In this document: positions 7,808 through 14,324 of the stretch, piece by piece
Position numbering within the stretch: position 1 is the stretch's first letter
Layout of the letters: each line of letters opens with the position of its first letter
Source: Methylocystaceae bacterium
GTDB taxonomy: Bacteria > Pseudomonadota > Alphaproteobacteria > Rhizobiales > Beijerinckiaceae
Assembly (NCBI GenBank): GCA_003105285.1
Contig: PQAN01000338.1
Span: 1 to 16,938, forward strand
Reading direction: 5' to 3'
Length of the DNA stretch: 16,938 bases
Notes under the pieces: generated by a model
The model's database searches: none
The model's input: only the letters and a program-made list of their open reading frames with translations
Told to the model about the DNA's origin: nothing
Made by a program: the position numbers and the translations under genes

Positions 7808-7857
7808 GTGAGTAGCGAGTAGCGCGCCCGGACACGCGCTCACGGCTTTCTACTCAC
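7808..7857. repeat. Nested inverted repeat downstream of the Crp/Fnr gene
   Basis: Outer arms GTGAGTAG (7808-7815) and CTACTCAC (7850-7857) enclose inner arms AGCGCG (7821-7826) and CGCGCT (7835-7840). It lies 9 bases beyond the regulator's stop codon and could fold in its mRNA tail. There is no T-run, so a stabilising hairpin or factor-dependent termination site is more likely than an intrinsic terminator. Confidence 0.4.
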
Positions 7858-7866
7858 TCCTGAACA

Positions 7867-8559
7867 TCAGCCCGCCTGCTCCAGGCTCTCCAGCACGCGT
7901 TTTTCCAGCAGCGACGGCTGTAGGAGCACGAGGCCGCCCCTGATCTTTTCGGCGAGGCCCGCATGGACCATCGCCTGCACCTCGCGATTGACCTGCTCAC
8001 GCCGGCAGCCGATGCGGGCGGCGAGATCTTGCTGGAGCGGCGGCGGCGAGATGATGAACTGCCCGGAAAACCCCTTGCGGGGCGAAGAGAGACGCAGAAG
8101 CTCGGCATAGAGCCGATGACGCAGGTCCAGCACCGAGCGCTCGAACAGCCGCTCGTTCAACTCCCGGATGCGCCCGGTGAGCAGCCGCAGCAGCCTGTCG
8201 CAGACGGCGGGCTGCGAGAAGACGACGCTCTTGAAGACCGACGCCGGCACGATGCAGAGCTCGGCGTTGGTCAGCGCCGAGACATTGGCCGAGCGCTTCG
8301 TGCCGTCGATCGCCGCCATTTCGCCGAAGAACTGGCCCGCCTCGAGGTCGTTGAGAATGATCTCCTTTCCGGCCGGCGTGCGAATGAGCACGCGCAGCGC
8401 GCCGGAAATGATGAAATAGACGTCGCTCGACAAATCGTCGAAATCGACGACGAGCTCCCGCTCGTCGAACCGTCGCCACACGCAATGGCGAGCGAGCCTC
8501 TCCGCCTCGGCCGGCTCCAGCCCCTGGAAAAACGGAATGCGCTCGAACGAACCAGACAC
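7867..8559 (-). CDS. Crp/Fnr-family transcription regulator with intact cAMP pocket
   Basis: 230 residues from a GTG at 8559, chosen because GGAGAG sits seven bases upstream and the protein then begins at the usual family position. The longer open frame runs backwards through a repeat and into phaC. The cyclic-nucleotide-binding domain covers about residues 7-125. Its phosphate-binding cassette reads F78-G-E80-M-A-A-I-D-G-T-K-R89-S90-A, keeping the Glu and Arg-Ser that hold cAMP in E. coli CRP. There is no N-terminal Cys cluster, so it is not an FNR-type oxygen sensor. A long dimer helix (about 118-145) leads to a winged helix with recognition helix C185-R-R187-E188-Q-V-N-R192, retaining the R-E-x-x-x-R pattern that reads TGTG half-sites in CRP. 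It lies between phaC and an unknown gene, all on the minus strand. Confidence 0.88.
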   Translation of the reverse strand: MSGSFERIPFFQGLEPAEAERLARHCVWRRFDERELVVDFDDLSSDVYFIISGALRVLIRTPAGKEIILNDLEAGQFFGEMAAIDGTKRSANVSALTNAELCIVPASVFKSVVFSQPAVCDRLLRLLTGRIRELNERLFERSVLDLRHRLYAELLRLSSPRKGFSGQFIISPPPLQQDLAARIGCRREQVNREVQAMVHAGLAEKIRGGLVLLQPSLLEKRVLESLEQAG

Positions 8560-8592
8560 CGCGTCACTCTCCAGCAACGAGCCGCCTCGACG

Positions 8593-8627
8593 CGCGCCCC
8601 TTCTCCCGCAAGGGGAGAAGAGGCGCG
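8593..8627. repeat. Palindromic element between phaC and the Crp/Fnr gene
   Basis: Arms at 8593-8607 and 8613-8627 pair over 15 bases with one mismatch around a 5-base loop; the core is CTTCTCCC-GCAAG-GGGAGAAG. Such elements are common dispersed intergenic palindromes in Rhizobiales. A T-run (8633-8637) follows only on the plus strand, where no gene ends, so it is not a terminator for minus-strand phaC by the classical rule. It fills much of the 119-base gap in front of the regulator. Confidence 0.6.
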
Positions 8628-8678
8628 CCGCATTTTTGCCAAAGAATCGGGATCGCGTCGAGACGAAATGCGGAGCAG

Positions 8679-10520
8679 TCAGCGCTCGTGCACATAACGG
8701 CCGGGCGCCGGGCAAAGGGGAGCGAAGCCTCGCGCGCTCGCGCCCATCGGCGGCGGCGCGACCCGCTCGCCGCCGCTGCGGGCCTCCAGCCATGACGCCC
8801 ATTGCGGCCACCAGGATCCTTCGGCGCGGCGCGCCGCCGCGAGCCATTTGTCGGCGCTCACATAATGATCGTCGGCGTGGCGGACGCCGAAACGATAGCT
8901 GCGGCCGGCATGGCCCGGCTCTGACACCACGCCGGCGTTGTGGCCGCCGGTCGTCAGCACGAAGGTCAGCTCGTTGTCGGTGAACAATTGAATCTTATAG
9001 ACCGATCGCCAGGGCGCGATATGGTCGGTCTCGGTGCCGACGACGAACATCGGCGCGCGAATGTCCTTCAGCGCGACGACATCGCCCTCGACCGCATAGC
9101 GCCCGGCCGTCAGCCGGTTTTCCAAGAACAGTCCGCGCAGATATTGCGAGTGCATGCGATAGGGCATGCGCGTCTGGTCGGCGCTCCACGCCATGAGATC
9201 ATTGGGCTTTTGGCGCTCGCCGAGCAGATATTCCTGAATGGCCTTCGCCCAGACGAGGTCGTTCGAGCGCAGCGCCGTGAAGGCGCCCGCCATCTGGCGC
9301 GTGTCGAGCACGCCCTGATCCCACATCATATCCTCGAGGAAAGCCACCTGCGCGGCGTCGACGAACAGCATCAACTCGCCGGGCTCGCTGAAGTCGGTCT
9401 GCGCCGCGAGCAGGCTGATCGACGCCAGACGCTCGTCGCCGCCGCGCGCCATGGCGGCGGCGGCGATGGCGAGCAGAGTGCCGCCGAGGCAATAGCCGCA
9501 GGCATGGACCTTGCGGCCCGGCAGAACGGCGTCGACCGCCGCCAGAGCCGCCATGACGCCCGACGTGCGATAATCGTCGAAAGCGATGTCGCGATCCTCG
9601 GCCGTCGGATTGCGCCAGGAGATCATGAAGACCGTGAAGCCGCGCTCCACCAGATAACGCACGAGCGAATTCTGCGGACGCAGATCGAGCACGTAATATT
9701 TCATGATCCAGGCGGGAATGACGAGGATCGGCTCGGCGAAGACCGTCTCGGTCGCCGGCTCATATTGGATGAGCTCCATCAATTCGTTGCGGAAGACGAC
9801 CTCGCCGGGCGTCGCCGCGACATCCTCGCCGACGCGAAAGCCGTTGCCGCCATTGGGCATATGCAACGCCGTCCGCACCGCGTCCTCGAAGAAATTAGCG
9901 GCGCCGCGCAGCAGATTCGCGCCTCCCTCCTTCTCCGTACGGTCGATGACGACGGGGTTCAGCCACGGCAGATTGGAGGGACACCAGAAATCGAGACATT
10001 GCTGCGCCATGAAGGACGCGCGCGCGGCGTCGTTCGGCGTCATGCCGCGCACCTCGCGCGTCGCCGCCTTCCACCAGTCGTCGGTCGCGAGAAACGCCTC
10101 CTTCCAAAGGACGAAAGGCAGGTGGTCCCAGGCGGGATCGGCGAAGCGCTTGTCGGCAGGCGCCGTCACGAACGGCTGGTCGGTCCAGTCGCCGGCGAGC
10201 GCGTGCGACGCGAAATGCAGCAATTTGGTCGAGGAGTTCAGCGCCTGGAGCGCGAGTTCGATCTGCCGGCCGGGGGCGCGGGAGAGATGCGTCGCCCAAT
10301 CCAGCCAGGCGGCCATTTGCGCATGCGGCGACACGCCTTGAGTGAAGCGCGCCGTCACGGCGCGAGCGGCGCGATCGAGCGTATCGAAAGAGGCGATCTC
10401 GCCGCCGTTGTGACTAAGCGACGTCGAGCGACGCGACCGCTCCTCGTCGGTAAGGAGTTGGTCGGCCCCGGCCCGGTCGCTTGCCGCGCGTGAAAACGCC
10501 GATGGCGAAACTACGTTCAT
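8679..10520 (-). CDS. phaC: Class I poly(3-hydroxyalkanoate) synthase
   Basis: 613 residues. PhaC polymerises (R)-3-hydroxyacyl-CoA into PHA on cytoplasmic granules. The family's N-terminal domain is visible (ADPAWDHLPFVLWKEAFL, about 127-143; W-L-N-P-V-V-I-D near 186). The alpha/beta-hydrolase core follows, with the lipase-like box G342-Y-C344-L-G-G whose Cys344 is the nucleophile. Asp499 (TETDHIAPW) and His527 (TTGGHNAGV) complete the triad. The length is typical of class I, which needs no PhaE/PhaR partner. The start at 10520 is supported by GAGGAG eight bases upstream. A dispersed repeat begins at 10537, only two bases beyond that ribosome-binding site, so the promoter must lie in or beyond the repeat. 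No phaA, phaB, phasin or phaR gene is nearby. Confidence 0.95.
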   Translation of the reverse strand: MNVVSPSAFSRAASDRAGADQLLTDEERSRRSTSLSHNGGEIASFDTLDRAARAVTARFTQGVSPHAQMAAWLDWATHLSRAPGRQIELALQALNSSTKLLHFASHALAGDWTDQPFVTAPADKRFADPAWDHLPFVLWKEAFLATDDWWKAATREVRGMTPNDAARASFMAQQCLDFWCPSNLPWLNPVVIDRTEKEGGANLLRGAANFFEDAVRTALHMPNGGNGFRVGEDVAATPGEVVFRNELMELIQYEPATETVFAEPILVIPAWIMKYYVLDLRPQNSLVRYLVERGFTVFMISWRNPTAEDRDIAFDDYRTSGVMAALAAVDAVLPGRKVHACGYCLGGTLLAIAAAAMARGGDERLASISLLAAQTDFSEPGELMLFVDAAQVAFLEDMMWDQGVLDTRQMAGAFTALRSNDLVWAKAIQEYLLGERQKPNDLMAWSADQTRMPYRMHSQYLRGLFLENRLTAGRYAVEGDVVALKDIRAPMFVVGTETDHIAPWRSVYKIQLFTDNELTFVLTTGGHNAGVVSEPGHAGRSYRFGVRHADDHYVSADKWLAAARRAEGSWWPQWASWLEARSGGERVAPPPMGASARGFAPLCPAPGRYVHER

Positions 10521-10536
10521 CGAACGAACTCCTCAT

Positions 10537-10630
10537 GAGCGTTTCCAGCCGAAGTGGATGCCGGTTCGGCGTCGGAAACGCGTCAAAACAATGATCTAGA
10601 GTCTTTCCGCGTCTCAGTGAAACACGAAAA
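10537..10630 (+). repeat. Composite dispersed repeat, copy A (5' of phaC)
   Basis: Two modules are recognisable. Module 1 (10537-10592) runs from GAGCGTTTCCAGCCGAAG through CCGGTTCGGCGTCGGAAACG to CAAAACAAT. Module 2 (about 10596-10630) begins CTAGAGTCTTTCCGCGT and carries a decayed hairpin (right arm TGAAACACG, then diverging). The same two modules, in the same order, form copy B at 11306-11410 in opposite orientation; copy C at 13692 has module 1 only. It resembles RIME-like intergenic mosaic elements known in Rhizobiales. It occupies the 5' leader of phaC. Confidence 0.75.
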
Positions 10631-10748
10631 AGGCCCGCCGCCGCCAAGCCCGACGCCACGATGGATGCTATTGCGACCTTCTCGAGACGACTCTTTTATG
10701 ACGCCGGCTGAAAAAACTTCGCCGAAGCGGCGCCGATGCGTTTCGAAA

Positions 10749-10773
10749 GGAACCACGGCGTCCAACGTCCGTT
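10749..10773 (+). promoter_or_regulatory. EcfG-type general stress promoter for the DUF4142 gene
   Basis: GGAAC (10749-10753), exactly 16 bases, then CGTT (10770-10773). This matches the consensus GGAAC-N16/17-CGTT recognised by the alphaproteobacterial general stress sigma factor EcfG. Transcription would start around 10780, giving a leader of about 44 bases before the ATG at 10824. It points towards the DUF4142 gene, a class of protein plausible in a stress regulon. Confidence 0.7.
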
Positions 10774-10823
10774 GTCCGATCGACGCCACTGTTCGTTCGA
10801 CTCCAGCCGTGAAGGAGGCGTCC

Positions 10824-11291
10824 ATGCGAAGGACCAGTTACGAACGCGCCAAGAATTTCATCGACAAGGTCGCGGTCTCCAACAGGTTCGAGATCTATGC
10901 GAGCGAGCTCGCGCTGAGACACGCCGCATCGGCGGATGTCAAAAGCTTCGCCGAGCAGATGATCGACGACCATCGCAAGACCGGCGAGGAGTTCGCCGCC
11001 GTCCTGGAAAAGGCCGCGATCGAGCCGCCGATCGACGCGCTGGATCTCGCTTATACAGGAAAATTCATCCAATTGCGCGCCTTCGGCGTCATGGGCGACG
11101 TCGACAGCGATTTCGACCGCTCATATATGCTGCAGCAATTGGAGGCGCATGAAGACGCCGTCGCCGTCTTCAGCGACTATGCGACGAGCGGAGAGACGCC
11201 CGAATTGAAAGCCTTCGCGATGAAAACGCTGCCGACGCTCGAACATCATCTCCATATGGCGCGGGCGCTCAATTCGAAAATGACGCATTGA
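10824..11291 (+). CDS. DUF4142 (ferritin-like helical) protein, probable stress protein
   Basis: 155 residues. The ATG at 10824 is chosen because GAAGGAGG lies five bases upstream; the frame is open back to 10554 but that part is repeat and leader DNA. The DUF4142 signature is clear: F-I-D-K-V-A-V-S-N-R-F-E near the N-terminus, FAEQMIDDHRKTGEEF in the first helical hairpin, then YMLQQLEAHEDAVAVFSDYA and LPTLEHHLHMAR. The family forms a four-helix ferritin-like bundle; its biochemical role is poorly known. Most members I know carry a signal peptide, but this one has none and should be cytoplasmic. The EcfG promoter upstream suggests induction by general stress or starvation. It is divergent from phaC and convergent with egtD. 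Confidence 0.85.
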   Translation: MRRTSYERAKNFIDKVAVSNRFEIYASELALRHAASADVKSFAEQMIDDHRKTGEEFAAVLEKAAIEPPIDALDLAYTGKFIQLRAFGVMGDVDSDFDRSYMLQQLEAHEDAVAVFSDYATSGETPELKAFAMKTLPTLEHHLHMARALNSKMTH

Positions 11292-11305
11292 GAACGCTCT
11301 GCGCC

Positions 11306-11410
11306 CTAGAGTCTTTCCGTGTTTCATTGAAACACGGAAAGACTCTAGCTTCTTGTTTTGACGCGTTTCCGACGCCGAACCGGTTTCCACTTCGGCTGGA
11401 AACGCTCTAG
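11306..11410 (-). repeat. Composite dispersed repeat, copy B, with perfect 21-base hairpin
   Basis: The hairpin module occupies 11306-11348: two perfect 21-base arms (11306-11326 and 11328-11348, outer ends CTAGAG / CTCTAG) separated by one base. Module 1 follows inverted at 11349-11410, ending AAACGCTCTAG. Compared with copy A the whole element is reversed, with the hairpin intact. It fills the gap between the convergent DUF4142 gene (stop 11291) and egtD (stop 11412), abutting the egtD stop. The hairpin may end transcription from both sides, though no T-run flanks it. Confidence 0.85.
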
Positions 11411-11411
11411 G

Positions 11412-12374
11412 TCAGGGCGCGACCAGCTCGTGGACGCTGAACAGCCTTTCGTCGTCGGTCCAGACGCGGCGCGGCGTCCACCCCGCCGAGCGCGCCGTCC
11501 GACGAAACTGCTCGATCGTATATTTATATGAATTTTCGGTATGGATCGCCTCGCCGCGACGAAAGTGAAACTCTCGGCCGACGATGGAGGCCGCTTGGTC
11601 CTTTCTGCTGACGAGGCGCATCTCGATGCGTCCTTCGCGCTCGTCGTAGACCGCCTCGTGATCGAATGCGCCGAGATCGAGACCGCCGTCGAGTTCGCGA
11701 TTGATGCGCCCGAGCAGATTGAGATTGAACGCCGCCGTCACCCCGGTCGCGTCGTTATAGGCGCGAAGCAGGCGGTCGACGTCCTTCTTCAAATCGACGC
11801 CGACGATCAGGCGTCCGCCCGGCGACAACGCGCCGCGCATGGAGCGCAGCAGGCCCACCGCCTCGGCCGGCGTGAAATTGCCGATCGTCGAGCCGGGGAA
11901 GAAGCCGATTCTGCGACGACCCGAAATCTCGGCGGGAAGCCGAATGGGACGGCAAAAATCGGCGACGATCGGCCGCACCGCCAATCGCGGGAACAGCTTC
12001 GCCAAACGCCGGCTCGCATCCTCGAGCGCATGATCGCTGACGTCGATCGGCGCATAGGCGCCGAGCGCCGGCGCCTGTTCGAGAAGGATTTCCGTCTTGC
12101 GGCTGGAGCCGGAGCCGAATTCGACGAGCGCCGCGTCCTCCCTCGCATCCTCGATCATCCGCGCCGCATTGGCGGCGAGAATGGCGGCCTCGGCTCTCGT
12201 CGGATAATAATCCGGCAAGCGGGTGATGATCTCGAACAGGCGACTGCCGCGAGCGTCATAGAAAAACCTGCAGGACAGGCTCTTGCGCGGCTTCGACAGG
12301 CCGTCGACCACGTCGCGCGCGAAATCGACTGCGCTCTCGGCGGGCCGAGGCGCCCGCGCGGTTTCCCCGGCCAT
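11412..12374 (-). CDS. egtD: L-histidine N-alpha-methyltransferase (ergothioneine biosynthesis)
   Basis: 320 residues. EgtD trimethylates histidine to hercynine with three S-adenosylmethionine, the first step of ergothioneine synthesis, in the cytoplasm. Visible family marks are P-R-K-S-L-S-C-R-F-F-Y-D (29-40), Y56-Y-P-T-R-A-E (histidine-binding region), the SAM-binding loop V84-E-F-G-S-G-S-S-R-K-T, and G-F-F-P-G-S-T-I-G-N-F in mid-protein. The C-terminal H-T-E-N-S-Y-K-Y segment is also typical. Length fits the family (about 320). The ATG at 12374 overlaps the egtB stop by one base (TGATG), so the two genes are probably translationally coupled. The open frame continues upstream within egtB, but only as an out-of-frame shadow. 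Confidence 0.95.
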   Translation of the reverse strand: MAGETARAPRPAESAVDFARDVVDGLSKPRKSLSCRFFYDARGSRLFEIITRLPDYYPTRAEAAILAANAARMIEDAREDAALVEFGSGSSRKTEILLEQAPALGAYAPIDVSDHALEDASRRLAKLFPRLAVRPIVADFCRPIRLPAEISGRRRIGFFPGSTIGNFTPAEAVGLLRSMRGALSPGGRLIVGVDLKKDVDRLLRAYNDATGVTAAFNLNLLGRINRELDGGLDLGAFDHEAVYDEREGRIEMRLVSRKDQAASIVGREFHFRRGEAIHTENSYKYTIEQFRRTARSAGWTPRRVWTDDERLFSVHELVAP

Positions 12375-13681
12375 CAATCGATCTCCGCGGCGAGACGCAG
12401 CCCCGTGAACTGCCACCTTTGATGCGCATAGAAAAAATTGCGGTAGCTCGCGCGCATGTGGCCGGCGGGCGTGACGCAGGAGCCGCCGCGCAACACATGC
12501 TGGTCGGCCATGAACTTGCCGTTGTATTCGCCGAGCGCGCCCTGCGGCTGGCGATAGCCCGGATAGGGCAGATAGGCGCTCGCCGTCCACTCCCAGACGT
12601 CGCCGAACATCTGACGGGGACGCCCGCCCCACGTGTCCGCGGCGGGAAGCGGCCGCAGCGCGTCGGTCGAGAGCAGATTGCCGCCGACGGGCGCCCGAGC
12701 GGCGGCGACCTCCCATTCGAACTCGGTCGGCAAACGCTTTCCCGCCCAGCGGGCGAAGGCGTCCGCCTCGTAGAAGCTCACATGCGCGACCGGGGCGTCC
12801 GGCAGGAGCGGCTGCGGCCCCTCCAGCGTCATCTCGAGCCAGTCGCCGTCGCGCCGCTCCCAATAGAGCGGCGCGCGCCACCCTTGGCGATCGACCGTCG
12901 TCCAGCCGTCGGAGAGCCACAGGGACGGCGTCCGATAGCCGCCGTCAGCGACGAATTCGAGCCATTCGGCATTGGCGACCGGGCGGTCGGCCAGCCTGAA
13001 CGGATGGATCAGCGCGTCATGGCGCGGCGTCTCATTGTCGAAAGCGAACGCGCCGTCCTCGGCGCCGATCCGGCAGAGGCCGCCGGGAAAATCGATCCAG
13101 CGCATCGCCTCGACGGGAGCCTCCCGCGGGCGCGAGCGCGAGGGGCGATAGCTCGGCCGCAGCGGATTGGCGGCGAACAGCGCGAGAATGTCGGTGAGCA
13201 TCAGCTCCTGGTGCTGCTGCTCGTGATGGACGCCGAGCTCGAGCAGCCGCGCCAGGGCGCCGCCGGCGCGAACGCCGCGAAAGACCAGCCTCTCGAGGGC
13301 GAGATCGACGTGGCGGCGATAGGCGAGCACGCGCTGGAGGGAGGGGCGCGTGAGCAGGCCGCGTTTCGGCCGCGGCTGACGCGCGCCTAGGCTCTCGTAA
13401 TAGGAATTGAAGCAATAACCGAACGTGTCGTCGAACGGCTCATAGCCCTCGAGAAACTCGGTCAGGACGAAGGTTTCGAAAAACCAGCTCGTATGGGCGA
13501 GATGCCATTTGGTCGGGCTGGCGTCGTCCATGGCTTGGGCGCCCATGTCCTCCGCGCTCAGCGGAGCCGCGAGCCGCAGCGTCAGATCACGCGTCGCGGC
13601 GAGACGCCCGACCGAGGCGCTCGCGTCACATCCGTCGCCCCGCGAATGTCGCGGCGAGAGAGTCGCAGCCTGTCGCGCCAT
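12374..13681 (-). CDS. egtB: Hercynine oxygenase (ergothioneine sulfoxide synthase)
   Basis: 435 residues from the ATG at 13681. EgtB is a non-heme iron enzyme joining hercynine to a cysteine thiol with O2. The N-terminal DinB-like domain (about 25-175) carries the expected three-His iron site: His63 (K-W-H-L-A-H-T-S-W-F-F-E) and His153/His157 (H-H-E-Q-Q-H-Q-E-L). The C-terminal FGE-sulfatase-like domain is complete (KRLPTEFEWEVAAARAP, GDVWEWTASAYLPYPGY, LRGGSCVTP). The thiol donor could be gamma-glutamylcysteine or cysteine. No egtA, egtC or egtE is in the window, so these steps must be supplied elsewhere. The ribosome-binding site is weak (GGGA), and repeat copy C starts 10 bases upstream of the ATG. 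The frame open to 13822 is translated repeat and rejected. Confidence 0.95.
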   Translation of the reverse strand: MARQAATLSPRHSRGDGCDASASVGRLAATRDLTLRLAAPLSAEDMGAQAMDDASPTKWHLAHTSWFFETFVLTEFLEGYEPFDDTFGYCFNSYYESLGARQPRPKRGLLTRPSLQRVLAYRRHVDLALERLVFRGVRAGGALARLLELGVHHEQQHQELMLTDILALFAANPLRPSYRPSRSRPREAPVEAMRWIDFPGGLCRIGAEDGAFAFDNETPRHDALIHPFRLADRPVANAEWLEFVADGGYRTPSLWLSDGWTTVDRQGWRAPLYWERRDGDWLEMTLEGPQPLLPDAPVAHVSFYEADAFARWAGKRLPTEFEWEVAAARAPVGGNLLSTDALRPLPAADTWGGRPRQMFGDVWEWTASAYLPYPGYRQPQGALGEYNGKFMADQHVLRGGSCVTPAGHMRASYRNFFYAHQRWQFTGLRLAAEID

Positions 13682-13691
13682 GAACGCATCC

Positions 13692-13745
13692 CAGAGCGTT
13701 TCCGGCCGAAGCGGACGCCGGTTCGATGTCGGAAACGCGCAAAAG
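13692..13745 (+). repeat. Dispersed repeat, copy C (module 1 only, 5' of egtB)
   Basis: AGAGCGTTTCCGGCCGAAG, then CCGGTTCGATGTCGGAAACG and CGCAAAA match module 1 of copies A and B with scattered substitutions; the hairpin module is absent. As with copy A relative to phaC, it sits directly in front of a minus-strand start codon in the same orientation. Confidence 0.75.
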
Positions 13746-13794
13746 CCAGAAGCGAGACGTCGAACGCCCCGAACGCCGTCGATGACCAGCAGCG

Positions 13795-13822
13795 CATATA
13801 GGCCCCGGCTCTCGGACGGCAA
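13795..13822 (-). promoter_or_regulatory. Candidate sigma70-type promoter for egtB-egtD
   Basis: On the minus strand TTGCCG (13822-13817) and TATATG (13800-13795) are separated by 16 bases. Transcription would start near 13788, giving a leader of about 107 bases that contains repeat copy C. This is a by-eye match in GC-rich DNA. The rest of the 350-base region 13682-14031 holds no gene that I can support. Confidence 0.35.
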
Positions 13823-13940
13823 TCGGCCCCGACCGGCCCGTCGAGCCGTTCATGAGCGAGCGGCGACAAATCTGGCCGAAAATTTGCTCTCCTTCCCTCG
13901 GGACGTCCGACGAGCGGGCGCCTCGAAGGGCGAACGCGCG

Positions 13941-13954
13941 GTGCGCCGGCGCAC
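13941..13954. promoter_or_regulatory. Perfect 14-base palindrome, candidate Crp-family operator
   Basis: GTGCGCCGGCGCAC is fully palindromic and differs from the core of the 7775-7794 palindrome (GTGCGCTGGCGCAC) at one base. Read with flanks it is GGTGC-N6-GCACA, so one half-site keeps the full TGTGC form. It lies 77 bases upstream of the carrier-protein start codon, a usual distance for an operator. Confidence 0.4.
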
Positions 13955-14031
13955 AGCGAAACGAGAGGCCGGCGGTTAGGGTCGCGAGGCTCGGAGACGA
14001 CGAGCGGGACCATCCGCTGGGGAGCAACACA

Positions 14032-14292
14032 ATGATCGAGACCATCTGGCGCGCCATCGACGACAAGGGCCACCTGCCGATCGCCGCCTCGACGATCGCT
14101 TTGGAAGCCGATCTCTACCGGGCCGGACTGACGCCTTTTGCGGCCGTCCAGGTCATGCTCGCGCTCGAAAAGGCGCTCGAGATCGAATTTCCGAAATCGA
14201 TGCTCAATCGCCACAGCATGGCGTCGATCGACGCAATCCTCTCCTGCCTTCGCCAATTGCAGGCGGCCGATACGCGACTGCAGGCCGCCTGA
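14032..14292 (+). CDS. Acyl-carrier-like protein lacking the phosphopantetheine serine
   Basis: 86 residues. The ATG has GGGGAG seven bases upstream. The fold pattern of an acyl carrier protein is clear: acidic loop L24-E-A-D-L-Y-R-A-G, helix II V39-Q-V-M-L-A-L-E-K-A-L, then E-F-P-K-S-M-L-N-R and S-I-D-A-I. Aligning G32-L-T-P35-F with the canonical G-x-D-S-L puts Pro35 where the phosphopantetheine-bearing Ser should be. The codon is CCT, one base from TCT (Ser). Related rhizobial carrier proteins read G-[LM]-T-S-[FH] and, in some species, accept amino acids from aminoacyl:carrier-protein ligases; no such ligase is in the window. Either this is a degenerate or regulatory carrier, or the substitution is a sequence error. 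Flanks are intergenic repeats; no operon partner is visible. Confidence 0.85.
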   Translation: MIETIWRAIDDKGHLPIAASTIALEADLYRAGLTPFAAVQVMLALEKALEIEFPKSMLNRHSMASIDAILSCLRQLQAADTRLQAA

Positions 14293-14324
14293 TACGGTTT
14301 CCGGATGATTACTTCATGAACAGT

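Noticed and set aside
5609..7822. Plus-strand open frame of 737 codons
   Set aside because: Antisense shadow of the barrel protein gene and the hypothetical gene; Arg-rich composition, no domain.
8560..8847. N-terminal extension of the Crp/Fnr regulator
   Set aside because: It translates a palindromic repeat and the end of phaC; the GTG at 8559 has a good ribosome-binding site and fits the family start.
8940..10493. Plus-strand open frame of 517 codons
   Set aside because: Exactly opposite phaC, whose catalytic triad and ribosome-binding site are clear.
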